From Chalara sp. BL73 (taxonomy: Eukaryota; Ascomycota; Leotiomycetes; Helotiales), in assembly GCA_918026815.1 (NCBI GenBank), contig CAKJVC010000142.1, forward strand, positions 62,001-126,000: a stretch of DNA of 64,000 nt, in the 5' to 3' direction. How positions within the stretch are numbered: position 1 is the first letter of the stretch; each line of letters opens with the position of its first letter. Shown here piece by piece: positions 11,664 through 22,561 of this stretch. The notes beneath the pieces were generated by a model, which was given only the letters and a program-made list of their open reading frames with translations, was not told the DNA's origin and searched no databases. The position numbers and the translations under genes are program-made.

Positions 11664-12173
11664 CTCTCAAAAAGAACAACTTTCTGAAAAATGCTGACCA
11701 GCGTTGCTTGATCCCGTTGGTCCAAAGTGCAGAGCGAACCGCCTATCGACCATGTTCAAAGAAGATCGCTAAGCGCGCTATTGTGTCTCCCACACCTTAA
11801 GCCTTACAATGTCACACCGTGACGTTACATCTTTCCTTTCGTGGTTATCGGTCGTTGGCAAGTTGAGGGGTACTGTTATCTATCACATCTTGATATTATC
11901 CAAGAAATAGAAGCTTTTCCCATACTATCATCCTCAATTCGGATCAACTTCCATTTGCGTCACTGGTGGTCGGAGAGCAAAAGATGATGGTGGTCAGACA
12001 GCCATGTTCTTGGGACCGTAAGCGAGAGGCACAGTACATTAGAGGGATTCGATGGCGTTGCATAGACAGGAACTCTAAGCGAGACTAAATTGCTACCTAA
12101 CTTTAAATAGACTACCTTACTCCTAAAATGTTGGCTCAGCATGGTCTTCTCTGTGCAAAATTTAACAAAAGAT
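11664..12173. other. Intergenic region
   Basis: No supported ORF. It separates the convergent 3' ends of the pseudokinase and the 12174-13159 gene. Confidence 0.6.
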
Positions 12174-13159
12174 CTAAGGAAGCAAAGTCTTCCCTGGGCG
12201 CGCTATTTCCCTATCCACTCGTTTCATGAAACTGTCAACATCATCTGTGAACAATCGATTAAACCCTCGCTGCGCATGTATCTCTTCCCATAGTTTCTTT
12301 ATCTCATCCATGAGCGCAGGTGAGGCTATTTCTTTTGTGTTGGATCTATTAAAGATCTCTAGCCGAAATCCATCCAGGCTGTCTTTCAACTCCTCCCGGA
12401 AGTTTCTCTGCATGCTCTCTATCATGATTTGTCGCTGAGATATATCTTCGACTATTTTCAATATGTTGTTGCTTTTTTCCTGCTCAATGCTGATCAACTC
12501 CTTCATGGTTGAAGTTATGCCATTCTGAGACATAGAAATTGCAGAAAGCGTAGTTTGATTGTCTTCCGTGATAGCAGACACAACTTTGTGGCCAAGCTCG
12601 TTGATGGCAGAGAGTATCTTCGCCATCACAAGCTTAAGACCTGGTAAAATCTTTGCGATTGGACTATGGAATCGGGATAAGAATATACTCAAACACTATA
12701 CACGGACACTCACATTTTAAGTTCTGACACATGGCTGCAACATTGTGAATCAATGTTTGATGCGCGGCCATTACACTCATCCGTGTCTACCTCCCGATCT
12801 GACATAGCTAAGCTCTGCGCATGGGACCTCTGCTGATCTTCTACCGATAAAAGTGGCGTGAAGTATGGTGGGGTTGGAGGATCCCCTCCGGTAGGTTGTG
12901 GAGCCCACGCATTACTTGGCCGCTGTATCTCCCAATTGCAGTCCATAGGTGAAGAGTGCTCCTCGAGCAGGGGTAATGTGACTGTTGCTGCATCTGGCTG
13001 AGGAGAAAATATTGGCTGTGAATGTTGTGGCGTGTGTTGCAACTGCCTAATATGATTCTGTAGCTTTATCAAAAAGTCCACATCGGCAATTGGGGCAGGA
13101 TACTCCGTTGAGGAGTTGCTGTTGTTGCCCATAGAGTTCTGGTTGAAGTTCCATGCCAT
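12174..13159 (-). CDS. Coiled-coil protein with disordered N-terminus
   Basis: Exons 13159-12714 and 12663-12174 join in phase across a 50-bp intron with a GTGAGT donor, giving 311 residues. The first 150 residues are N/Q/S/P-rich. The second half is helical: a hydrophobic segment (AKILPGLKLVMAKILSAI) precedes long amphipathic heptads through ISIEQEKSNNILKIVEDIS to the C-terminus. No catalytic motif. Oligomerisation through the coiled coil is an inference. The domain order is similar to the neighbours at 9989 and 14754. Confidence 0.65.
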
Positions 13160-13528
13160 GATTTGATGGATTTGAGAATAAATGGGTGAGGTTTGAGAAG
13201 CCGACTGGGGTGAGAATGTGCTGATTTTGTACCACGAATTCCTTTATATCAGAATACAGATCCTTGCACCTTAAGCGCCAGCTACCAGATTACGGTTTCA
13301 TATAGCCTGCAATAAGCGCGCGGTGACAAGTCGCTGAGATACTATATACAAAATTTGATTTTCCAGAAACATAATATTAAGAAATGTAGATTGAAAACTA
13401 TGCAAATCAACTGCTAAACCTGCAAGAATATATAATTACTACCTGATCTCCATTCCTTCCTACTTCCCGCTCTCTTGTATACCTTTGAACTCACCACCAA
13501 CCCCAGTGCGTCTCATTATCTTCACAAG

Positions 13529-14303
13529 ATGTTAGGAGCCTCTCTATTTCTGATCTCAATCCTCCATACCGTTCTTGCCACGGCTGAAGCGCCGGCCATT
13601 TGTCTCACGGGCCCGGTGTTAGAAGTGGCCCCTGGTTCAGTCATCTCTGCCCAGTCGGTCTCACGGCTCACTTTCCTATAATATTAACTGACTAACCCGA
13701 CAGACTTGATCCACAAGGTAGATCCTGCGAAGCCACAATCACCTTCAAGGATCCGGATTTTCTCCCTATTCATTATTCGTTTGCCACGCAGTCTTGCATG
13801 GCCTATCAAAATGCACAGTTCACACTCCCAAATGGTGTCCCGAATGGAGAAGCTTCCATTTTGTGGTTAGTACTCCGTTATATATTTTATATAGTAAAAC
13901 ATTTCGTTCGCGTGAAACAAATGGGGAAAAAGAACTAAAATAGAAACACAAAAGGAGATGTGCTGGGCGAGATCCTACTTGTAATAGCGCAATCATCAGT
14001 AACAGCCAACCTGACCCGAAAATTGACCAGCATTCTCGCAATGGCCAATTAACTTGTATCCTCCCTGTTGCAACAGAAACCACTCTCTCAACATCAATCG
14101 GCGTATCTACCACTATCGTGGAGACTCTGTTTAGCACAATCCTGTCTTCCTCAAGCGTAATGAATAATAGACCCACAGAAATGACCACACCAGTCAGTCC
14201 AGTGCCTGCCATAACCCCAGTAGATGAGAAAACATCCTGGAAGCCAACATCGTTCGCGACCACGGTCACTGTTTCTACGTGTGCCCCGTCCCCCTCTATA
14301 TGA
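13529..14303 (+). CDS. Secreted Cys-containing protein with Ser/Thr-rich tail
   Basis: Three exons, 13529-13653, 13704-13865 and 13955-14303, join in frame (introns 50 and 89 bp), giving 211 residues. The first intron uses a weak GTCGGT donor, so its 5' boundary is less certain. Residues 1-19 are a clear signal peptide (LGASLFLISILHTVLA). The mature part has several Cys (ICLTGP, RSCEATITF, SCMAYQ, CAGRDPTCNSA, LTCILP), then a Ser/Thr/Pro-rich stretch as in O-glycosylated cell-surface or extracellular proteins. The C-terminus is not hydrophobic, so a GPI signal is unlikely. Family not recognised; it could be an effector-like or cell-wall protein. Confidence 0.6.
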
Positions 14304-14753
14304 AAGACAAAGTAAAGCGGCTGAGGTTTGAACAGATCCATGCTGTTGCAGATATTTGAAGTGGTGATCCTTACGATTTGACATTATGTCTCAATTTAGT
14401 CAAGCTTGGCATTAATTCAGTTTAGCTATGGTAGTTAGAATGTAAGAGATATAAGAATAGAATGCCATTTATATTTCCACGTTCAATTTCTTGAACTTTA
14501 CCCGCCTTTAATTAGCCGCTAGGATGTGATGAACAGCTAAGCGCTTCTGCTTCTCTGAAGTCCTGAGTTCATATACCGAAATGTTCAAGTACAAGATTTC
14601 AATTACAAAATCTATTTCACATGATCTCAGGAATAAGACATACGCTTTCGGATTCGTGTATCCAACGGTTTGCACCTCTATGAGATATATGTACCATATA
14701 TATCCTCTCATTTAGCTACAACAGAAAGTTCTGTATGCGCTGCTGAAGTCACA
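14304..14753. other. Intergenic region
   Basis: AT-rich and without coding evidence. It contains the promoter of the 14754 gene, with a TATATAT run near 14690-14705. Confidence 0.5.
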
Positions 14754-15488
14754 ATGTTCATGCCAAGATACGAAGCACCACCAGCATACATGCAGTCAGA
14801 AGTCCACGGCAACTCTCAACTTTATCCTCAGCGAACGCTCTTTCATCATCACGCAATGCCATTCAACCAGGCTGGAGATGACACCCAACATGATGCTATG
14901 TCAAGCCAGGTAGACCCCAGCGACGTTCATCAAACACAGATCGACTATTTAACCAGAAGTCTCGATGAAGAAATAGCACGTCACAACGAAGCTCGTGTGC
15001 GTCTTAATTCTGTTTTGAACATGTGCCTCCATTGGGAACGCCTACTATGTCAGGAGAAAGCAAAGTCACTGAATCTCGCGGTTACAAATGATGCCCTTCA
15101 GCTGCGACTTCAGGAAGCAACTGTAAAATTGTGCTCTTTTGAAGCTCAACTAGACTCCATCAAAGAGGATGTGGAAAGGAGAAATGCCGAGTCACAGTTG
15201 CTTAGCGATACTGCCACCAATGTAAGCCCTTTTCTCTAACTTGATCCCTATCCTAACATTTACCAGACCGCCGAGAAAGAACCTACTCCTTCCGTATCCG
15301 AATATGTATCCTTGATTCTGAGTCCGTCCATGGAATCGCCCACCCAGTCACATAAAAGGCCATATGCTTCACCAGTCGAGGAGGAACGCTCAACTCGAAT
15401 GCGATATTCGACTCCTCAACAAACAAATTTTAGCCAAGATACATCAGCCCCGATGGCAGGAGAAGGATTTAACCGGATAGAGTGGTGA
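14754..15488 (+). CDS. Small coiled-coil protein
   Basis: Exons 14754-15221 and 15267-15488 join in phase 0 across a 45-bp intron (TCCTAACA branch region), giving 229 residues. The N-terminus is Pro/His/Gln-rich. Residues about 62-150 form a coiled coil (HQTQIDYLTRSLDEEIARHN; LRLQEATVKLCSFEAQLDSI). The tail is Ser/Pro-rich. The frame extends 28 codons upstream to an ATG at 14670 region, but 14754 (acaATGttc) is preferred because the extension reads like 5' UTR. Function unknown. Confidence 0.65.
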
Positions 15489-15634
15489 TCAGATACGTTG
15501 TCTTGTCTTTTATGGAAAACTTTGTTCGTCGTTACCGTTTTGAAGCGAGGGAGTACGCTCTACGGTGTTGGCTATGAAATTGATTCATTATCTGTAGCTC
15601 TATTGATATATTGTAGTGTTGTCTCAAAATGAAG

Positions 15635-16236
15635 TTATTTATTCACCAATTTCTCTATTATCAATTCAAACGCTGTATCATTCAAACAGCTTTCCATCCA
15701 TCCTAACCCTTTCGCTAGATTCTGACGCCAATTTTGAGTCTGAACAAGCTGCATCAGAGTATTGATTAAGTACGACAGTGCATATTGAGAAGATCCACCA
15801 TGGTTCAAGAACAGCTTCGCATCTTGAAGAGAGCTTGACATCGAATACGAAATTTCGTGATCGATACATTTCCATGTAGGAGGGCGGTCTTCTTCAAGTA
15901 GTTTGACTATTATACCGAATACTTGACAATATCCATTCATTACCCTAATGCTTTGCCTCATTGAGCGTTTAAGGAGAAGTGGAATATGGTCCAGATCATT
16001 ATATACATCCATGTCCAGGAAAGTTGCTTGCCCGGAGTCGTCCTCGAGACTCCATGCTTGTTCGAAAACAGCGAGTGTCCGTGGCAGGAAATCTCGGTGG
16101 ATGGACCCGTAGCCTTCCCTCTATCTCAGAGTTTATATGGTTATAGATTATCTTCTCACTTACGAATTAAGAGCCATTTCATTCTTGGTGAGATAAAGCC
16201 TTGGATACAAGCACCACAAGTACAGAACGCAGACAT
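15635..16236 (-). CDS. Fungal hypothetical protein with CTCGxC N-terminal motif
   Basis: Exon 1 (16236-16164) and exon 2 (16113-15635) join in phase across a 50-bp intron, giving 183 residues. The N-terminus MSAFCTCGACIQGFISPRMK matches, from memory, a motif (CTCGxC..GF(I/L)SPRM) that opens many uncharacterised fungal proteins. It is followed by SIHRDFLPRTLAVFEQAW and an all-helical region. The short Cys pairs could bind a metal, but this is unproven. The family is an uncharacterised, often expanded ascomycete group. Confidence 0.65.
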
Positions 16237-16468
16237 TGCGGTGGACTCAGTATGTACCTAAGATTTGTATGGGAAACTGTGGATAAGAATTTTTTATCAT
16301 TTGGACACATACACGAAGAGACCTAGCGTTTCCGAAGCTGTGATCTCAGAATAAAGGAACACGATGTCGGAAATGATAAAGTCGCCTGATTCGTGACTTT
16401 TAACCACACCAAGAGCCTTGAAATATATTACCGCAGCATTGCAGCACTATACTGCAGTAGTACTTAAT

Positions 16469-17599
16469 ATGAAAGTGCCAATAGAGATTCTCAACGAGAT
16501 AGCATCATATCTTTCTTCAAGAGATCTTGCTAATTTTCGACTTGCAAGCCTTAGATGCGCACAAGCTGGGCGGTCTGTTATACCCAGGAACGGAATATCT
16601 GTTCTTAGCACTTTCGATTCTTTACAGCAGCTCAGAGAATTCGTGACGTATCCTACTATCCCAACTTTTACTAGGCATATTAGATTCCTTTATGGCGAGT
16701 GGCCGCAATGTGCTCGAAAAGAGTGGGAGATGCACCCTTTACTGTTCGGCGGCAATGATAGATCGAAACTCTACCACCCAACAGCAGATGAAGCATTTGC
16801 TTGCTATATGGACTTTATGAATAAAGAAAAAAGTCGAAGAATTTACAGTGACGTTGAGACAATTCACTATGCATTATCCTTACTGTCGAATCTTCGGACG
16901 GTCGATATCTGCCATATTCAAGTGTTTGCGCGGCATCCTTCTAATAATCGTCAATACTACAATCTTCAGAAAAAGATATGGATAGCTCCGTTTGTTGACG
17001 TGAATATCGCGCCAGCGGTGCAGCAGTTTCTATTAGCCCTTGGAAGTGGATTCTGTAACATTCAGAACCTCAGCATCCAAGGCCGGTTTGATCCTTCCTA
17101 CTTGACACTTCGTTTGGCGGGATATAGTAATATACGTAAACTACATATATCCTCTCTCATATTGCGCCAAACCGACGGAGTAGCAATACAATTCTTACAA
17201 GCCTTTCCCCTACTTGTCGATTTATCTCTAGAAACTGATATTGAGGATTCGGTGATTCCAGGGATATTAAAAACCCTGTATTGGCCATACTTAAGAACTG
17301 TATTTCTTGGTAACATATGGGCATCAGAGGAAGATCTCTTTCAATTTTTTAGGCGACATAATCTTAAACTAAAACACTTCGCGATAGAGAATGCTGCGTT
17401 AACTGCTGGGTCATGGAAAGGTTTGTTCAGTCAAATCAGAGGCTTGAAGCCCCAAACATTGCTCCATATTGGAGGAGAGCTGTACGGCAGGAGAAGTAAA
17501 GACAGCCTAAGCATCGACAACACGGTAGCAAGGAAGATTCAAGAATTCATGAGGAGCACAGAGGCACAATGGCCATTTGGCTCGCCTAAGCATATATAA
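16469..17599 (+). CDS. F-box-like protein with degenerate leucine-rich region
   Basis: The first in-frame ATG is at 16469, giving 376 residues. Residues 2-40 (VPIEILNEIASYLSSRDLAN then FRLASLRCAQAG) match an F-box: LP..IL..I..YL....L...R.vsr. This suggests a substrate adaptor of an SCF ubiquitin ligase. The rest alternates LRR-like segments (LSNLRTVDIC, IQNLSIQG, SNIRKLHISSL, LLVDLSLE, LRTVFLGNI, LKHFAIEN), each with the LxxLxL rhythm. No introns. A single-exon F-box/LRR-like layout is common in fungi. Confidence 0.75.
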   Translation: MKVPIEILNEIASYLSSRDLANFRLASLRCAQAGRSVIPRNGISVLSTFDSLQQLREFVTYPTIPTFTRHIRFLYGEWPQCARKEWEMHPLLFGGNDRSKLYHPTADEAFACYMDFMNKEKSRRIYSDVETIHYALSLLSNLRTVDICHIQVFARHPSNNRQYYNLQKKIWIAPFVDVNIAPAVQQFLLALGSGFCNIQNLSIQGRFDPSYLTLRLAGYSNIRKLHISSLILRQTDGVAIQFLQAFPLLVDLSLETDIEDSVIPGILKTLYWPYLRTVFLGNIWASEEDLFQFFRRHNLKLKHFAIENAALTAGSWKGLFSQIRGLKPQTLLHIGGELYGRRSKDSLSIDNTVARKIQEFMRSTEAQWPFGSPKHI

Positions 17600-18708
17600 T
17601 GAAGGATAATTTTTTATTATTATAGCTTTTATTGACTTATGTAAGGATACTCTCTGACGATACTCTCTTGCTCTTCCTAGGTATCATTCATAAAATATCT
17701 TGTCACAAGTGCATTTTCTTTCTTCTTAGTATTGGATATCTCTAGAATTGTTGTCCTCTCAGATTTGTTAAGACTTTGATAAAGCCAAACTTCAGCACTT
17801 TTCCCCGTCTTAACCAGACTGGTACGTCGACCAAATATTCGATGGAGATAGCATCTCAAACTTTGATTCGGTCTCATGCCTCTTGTTCGTATTAGTCAAG
17901 TAAGTTTCTGCTAAAGGAGCAAACCCACAGATTTTCATAATGCGTTATGGCCGACATGACTCAAAGGGAATCATCGATCGAGCCATCTTTGTTAACAATG
18001 ATTGCTGGGTTCTTGCGATTTATGTTTTGATTTCCTACATTCTGGAGCTTCTATTTTCTGAGTTGATATTCTCAGCAAGCTCGGACCATATACTTGGAAC
18101 GGGTTGGCATTACGTAAAGCTTAAAATAGATCGTTGATATTTCAAAGATTCTGGAGCAGGAATCTCAAATCATAAGACGTAGATCTGAAATCCCGGATCG
18201 ATGTTGTTGAAAATGAGAACGGCGGTTTTTGAGCGCTCACCGGAAGCCAGTTCTGGGCAACAAAATGCATTGCGCCAATCATCAACGGATACAGCCCTCC
18301 TTTCCCATACAGAAATCAATCCTATTGTTGCGCCAGTTCATCCATGTCTTCTGATCTCGCCTGAACGGCCTTAGTGCCACCCTTTGCACATATGGGAACA
18401 TCAATTGAGCATCTCAGATCTAAGTTATATGATGCGAGTTGCTGGGGTCTCTATGTTCTATTCATAGCTCAGACAAGGGGTCTCTGGGCTAACATAAAGG
18501 TGGGAGTAACGTTAGAGAATCAGTTTCTCAGCATATACTTTCATAATATAAAATCCTGATATTGCATAGGTACCACCAAAACATCGATACTGGAGCTTAT
18601 TAAATATACTCTTCCTGCTTGCGGTATTCTATGGGATCTGGAAGGTTCACTAAAGCCTCCTACATCTGCTTGAACCTAAGAAAAATAGAATTTGGAGGTG
18701 CTTTTGAC
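17600..18708. other. Intergenic region with a dispersed-repeat fragment
   Basis: Short ORFs here (17677-17877 minus, 17940-18137 plus, 18374-18559 plus) show no domain or splice support. Around 18166-18270 the sequence resembles 25727-25840 (ATC-ATpA-G--G-AGATCT-AAA then GGTTTTTGAGCG/GGGTTTTAAGCG), a worn repeat. Confidence 0.45.
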
Positions 18709-19137
18709 ATGATCATTCCCAACACAGCCGTCCGGCCATACAGTCGTCAAAACAGGCGACGGGAGAGGCCAGGTTCGAGGAAGCGGCGAACCTTAGCATG
18801 GCCCTCTCTGGCATACAACAATTTTAAACAAAGCATTGCCGATTCCCACAATTTGACAATTCATTTACCTCCAGAAGGTTCGCTAATGCTACAACAAGCC
18901 TTCGATGGATATCGGGCTCCTTGTGAAGCCCTTGCCTGCAGAGCAGAAGAGAAAGTCTGTGATGGAGAAAAGGAAACTATCACTAAAGCTTGGGCCAACA
19001 TGGATATGATGGAGAAGCAGAAAGAGCAGCTGCGTATGTTTGGAGGTGAAGGGGTCGACGACGATGACAGTCTAATCGAGCCTATGAAGCGAGTCCTCTT
19101 CGATCTTTTTGGAGATATCGATTTTGGATATCCGTAG
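18709..19137 (+). CDS. Hypothetical basic/helical protein
   Basis: 142 residues from the ATG at 18709 (MIIPNTAVRPYSRQN); an in-frame ATG at 18631 would add 26 residues. The N-terminus is very basic (RRRERPGSRKRR). The C-terminus is helical and acidic (KQKEQLRMFGGEGVDDDDSL). No recognised domain; conservation was not testable here. Confidence 0.4.
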   Translation: MIIPNTAVRPYSRQNRRRERPGSRKRRTLAWPSLAYNNFKQSIADSHNLTIHLPPEGSLMLQQAFDGYRAPCEALACRAEEKVCDGEKETITKAWANMDMMEKQKEQLRMFGGEGVDDDDSLIEPMKRVLFDLFGDIDFGYP

Positions 19138-19320
19138 CTTCTCTGAGCCATCCGTATCATCTTTTCTTTACCTTCCTGGCCGAGGGGTACTACTTCTTCC
19201 GCTCCATGTTGCCATATGTATTGTAATGGCCCGACCAGAACTTGACAGATCTCTTGGAGGAAAAAAAACTTTCGACAGCGCAGCTCTAGAGTATATATCT
19301 GCCTTTGCGCAGCCGGATCT

Positions 19321-19869
19321 TCACCCCATCACAGGCCCTTGCGAACTCTGTTTCGCCTGCATACCACTTGAGCTTCTGTTTTTAGATTCATCAAATGTAG
19401 GCGACTCATTAGGCACTATCGGGCTACCATCTAGATGTGACACAGAAGGGGATCTTGATTGCCAGTTTTGCAATTTCTTTAGTCGTGCTCTTATAACTGT
19501 CGACGTATCTCCATATTCGAGCCTTGTTTCGTTCGATGTAGGAGAGTCGGACTTGGGTTCCGGGAAAAGCTGGGAGAGAGTAAGGGTTGGTTTGGGAGCT
19601 ACTGGGGAACCTCGAAATTGTGATTTTGGTCGCTTTGCATCCTTTCCGATCTCATCTCGTTGCACTTGTGGCCGCTTCTCGATGACTCGGGTCTGCTGTT
19701 GGTATTTTAAAGCACCTTCGTAAAACTCGGCGAAATTTTCCTCAACTAGGCCAAGTACTGCTGCAACCTTTTCGACCGCCCGAGATGGATATTGCTGAAC
19801 TGCATCTTCAAGAGACAGAGCAGATAGTGCCGAATCCGAATCAGCGTCATCCAATTCCGCATCACTCAT
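19321..19869 (-). CDS. Hypothetical protein, acidic N-terminus
   Basis: 182 residues from an ATG at 19869. It starts with an acidic stretch (SDAELDDADSDSALSALSLE), then a helical block (AVEKVAAVLGLVEENFAEFY), then a long Ser/Pro/Lys-rich region. The opposite strand is also open over 19109-19723. I prefer this strand for its clear ATG, amphipathic helix and normal composition. Function unknown. Confidence 0.45.
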   Translation of the reverse strand: MSDAELDDADSDSALSALSLEDAVQQYPSRAVEKVAAVLGLVEENFAEFYEGALKYQQQTRVIEKRPQVQRDEIGKDAKRPKSQFRGSPVAPKPTLTLSQLFPEPKSDSPTSNETRLEYGDTSTVIRARLKKLQNWQSRSPSVSHLDGSPIVPNESPTFDESKNRSSSGMQAKQSSQGPVMG

Positions 19870-20014
19870 GTCACTTGCTGCATACTGTTCAGAGTTTGTC
19901 TTATCCCAATGTTGGTAGTCGTCGATGTCGTAGAACTTAACAAGGGAGATCAGGCGATAAACTATTATTCATGTGTTAGCTATAATGAAATCAAGATTTC
20001 CTCGCCAGCTGATA

Positions 20015-20389
20015 CTAACTATTCTTTCTGGTTGGTTTATGTTTTAGCCTCCAGAATTCGCCAGCATTTCTGGGGAAATATAAAGGCTCTTCATATCCTT
20101 TACCAGGAACAAACTTTCCAATAGTTTCGATCTTCTCCCACGGACGAGATTTCGTTGTATTCATTCTAACTCTCTCCATGCGCTCGAGGCGGACTCCAAA
20201 GTCTCCTAAACGGAATTCAACGTCTCCTAGATTCGCCTTCACCCGGCTGAGCTCGACTTGTAGGGTCTCGGTGCCTTCGTCGATTTTGGTGTGCAGTGTC
20301 ACAAATTCTTTTCGAAGATCTTTATCTTGCTTTGCTCGATAGTTCCTGTAGTCATCATATGTGATAACGCTTGATTCAGTTTCAGACAT
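20015..20389 (-). CDS. Short coiled-coil protein ending in a conserved-looking aromatic motif
   Basis: 124 residues from an ATG at 20389. Residues 1-75 form a charged coiled coil (KIDEGTETLQVELSRVKANL). The end carries a PGKGYEEPLYFPRNAGEFW motif. Tryptophan/proline motifs of the form FP..v..FW.L recur, from memory, in uncharacterised fungal coiled-coil proteins. The stop is shared with no neighbour. Function unknown. Confidence 0.5.
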   Translation of the reverse strand: MSETESSVITYDDYRNYRAKQDKDLRKEFVTLHTKIDEGTETLQVELSRVKANLGDVEFRLGDFGVRLERMERVRMNTTKSRPWEKIETIGKFVPGKGYEEPLYFPRNAGEFWRLKHKPTRKNS

Positions 20390-20689
20390 AGTTATAGAAT
20401 AAATAGATAAATGGAGGTGGAGAAGGGTGATGGATGAAGTGCAATTGATTTCAAGCTTAGGATGTGCTGTAATATCTTAGCGCCGAGCCTGTTGACTCAT
20501 TAGCGGTGGCAAGAGCCGCTAGATGCGGGGCTGAGATAATGACTTCACGTGATACTTAGATCATCAGGGTGTTGGCCAAGGCTTGACGACAAAGCCGAAT
20601 CTTTCGCCGTCATATTAATGCCTTTCAACCGCAGATTTGGAGTCTTAAATCCCCACCACATAAATATAAAGAGTTATAACTAATCAGTT
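20390..20689. other. Intergenic region, likely transposon end near 20640
   Basis: No gene. The segment 20641-20690 (TTAAATcCCCACCACaTAAATATA...GTTATAA) is closely related to 36811-36866, suggesting a shared mobile-element end directly in front of the truncated transposase. Confidence 0.5.
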
Positions 20690-21516
20690 TGCTATTGCGA
20701 CGAGGCTGATCGACTGTTACGAGGAGGTGCAAGTACTGTTGGTAAGGAACATTTCACCTCTTTGTATAGCCCTGCAAGGGAAAAGACGTTTACGAAGAGA
20801 AATATCATCGCCGCATGGGCTGCGAGTGGTTTGTTTCCATTTAACCCAGACAGAGTACTTCGAGCTACACCGAAACCCCCCCGCTCAATCAACTGTTCTG
20901 GGAGCCGATGATATAAAGGTGGGTTCTTGTCATCAAGAACGAAGTACCACAAACGCCTGTGACGCCAGTGTCAGCAGAGGCTCTTGCGTCGCTGCATAAC
21001 ATAATCAAACAGGATGCTCTTACGCTTAATGAGACGGGTATACCGCGCCTACAGAGGCATGTACAGAAGCTTGCTAATGCCGCCCAAATGTCCATTGCCC
21101 AATGTGCCCTTCTCGATGATCGAAATCAACTCTTAACCAGAATGAACAACGAGGCCAAAGTTCGCCGATCGACCAAATCAGTTGTACTAGGGAAAGCGAA
21201 GGTAATGAGCTTTGAGGATATCGAGGTGGCACGAGCAACGCGTGCTGCGAAAGAGGTCATAAAAGGCAAAGGAAAACGTGGTCGGAAGCGTAAGAGTGCT
21301 GTGCTAGAGGCGGATGAGCCAGAGGCAGAGGCGGAGGCGGAGTCAGAAGTGGCGCGTGTTGCGAAAGAGGTTACAAAGAATGGGGGAAAACGTGGTCGGA
21401 AGCGTAAGAGTACTGCGCAAGAGGCAGATGAGCCAGAGCCAGAGCCAGAGCCAAAACTGGCGCGGATGATCGAAGCGCCAGCGCCATGGAAAGCACCAGT
21501 GGCGCGGATGTACTAA
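20690..21516 (+). pseudogene. Pogo/Fot-like DDE transposase remnant (C-terminal part)
   Basis: Three reading frames in succession carry the C-terminal part of fungal DDE_1/CENP-B-type transposases. The first (to TGA at 20909) holds KRNIIAAWAASGLFPFNPDR. The second holds a DDIKVGSCHQE segment. The third, from about 20941, holds TPVTPVSAEALASLHNII, QRHVQKLANAAQ and NNEAKVRRSTKSVVLGKAKV. The frameshifts and the missing helix-turn-helix and catalytic core show that it is dead. The tail has a partly duplicated KRGRKRKS block followed by EADEPE repeats. The segment from 20959 is a clean 185-codon ORF and may be annotated as a gene by automatic pipelines. Confidence 0.85.
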
Positions 21517-22561
21517 AGCGCAGGGTGCAGGAATAGATTGCTGTAAGAGAAATGGAAATTCGTTTGCTCTGTTCTTCAGTTCGACTGGGTTTCTTGAAGC
21601 AGGTTCGCACAGGCTTAGCGGCTTTTCAGATACATTACAGTATATATAGTGTCGCCTGCTTGCAAATGTGACAGATGTGCTTAATCCCATAAAACCTTCC
21701 CACTATACTTGTTCCCGATCAGAGCCTTTCCGCTCTCTTCCACCTCGATGGCATTATACTTGTGAAATCTTGTTGTACAAGCGTGGTTTGGGCCTGAGGT
21801 GCGGGGGATGATTTTTCGATTTCGTCGGTGAGTGAGAGTCTATTCAAAAAGGTCTTTCAGAGTAGCTTGTGATAGAGCGACAAGCTTCAAGAATCGGCCC
21901 TTCTTTTGGCGCTGTGTAGCGAAGCTTTTCATCTTGTTGTCCAGCACGACATCTTCGGATTTATATCGCTTATCGAATCATATAACTCATGTCTGAAATT
22001 CCGAATTGATGCATCAGGTACGTTATTTGAGAGGTCCTGCTTTTGAATCTCCACCGCATCTAATCTCGGCCCAAGCCCATTAGTTGTGCAAGATTATGAA
22101 TAACTTAGTAAATCTAAAACTTGGTCTGGTGATTTTAAAAAAGTAAAAAATAGGGTGCAATGTCCGCTGTTGAGCATAGGCTCAGAATGTGTGAAGCATT
22201 TCAATATCCTAGGATAGCGAAATGCACACTCGAACGGCGCGTAAATTGGCGCAATGACATAACTTACAGTCGCATTCGATTTCGGCTTCCTCTTTGTAAA
22301 CTCTCTTATTTAATTTGGGCCACAACGCCACTAGAGACATTCTGGTCAGCTGCTCTTCGTCATCATTTGTAGCCTAAGGCTATGAAGCGCCGCCTTTAAA
22401 TGGCACGAAAATGAGGATTTCATTACACAGGAGTTTATAAGTTTAATGCCAACGAGAACAAGGCAATCTTGTCACGCTCGTTCCACTCTAATGGGCACCC
22501 CATACCTTTGCTTGGATTGTTGTATTCTTTTTGAAAAAAAGTATATCTTCATTCAATCTGC
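21517..22561. other. Intergenic / repeat-derived region
   Basis: No convincing gene. A 70-codon ORF at 22160-22372 has no support. The segments near 21985-22020 and 22100-22150 resemble the worn repeats at 25085-25110 and 25740-25800. Confidence 0.45.

Noticed and set aside
14118..14384. ORFs opposite the secreted protein's last exon
   Set aside because: The sense strand makes a continuous signal-peptide protein with consistent splice phases, so the antisense frames are shadows.
17677..18559. Three 60-66-codon ORFs in the 17.6-18.6 kb gap
   Set aside because: Random-length frames in AT-rich DNA, with no introns, motifs or good start context.
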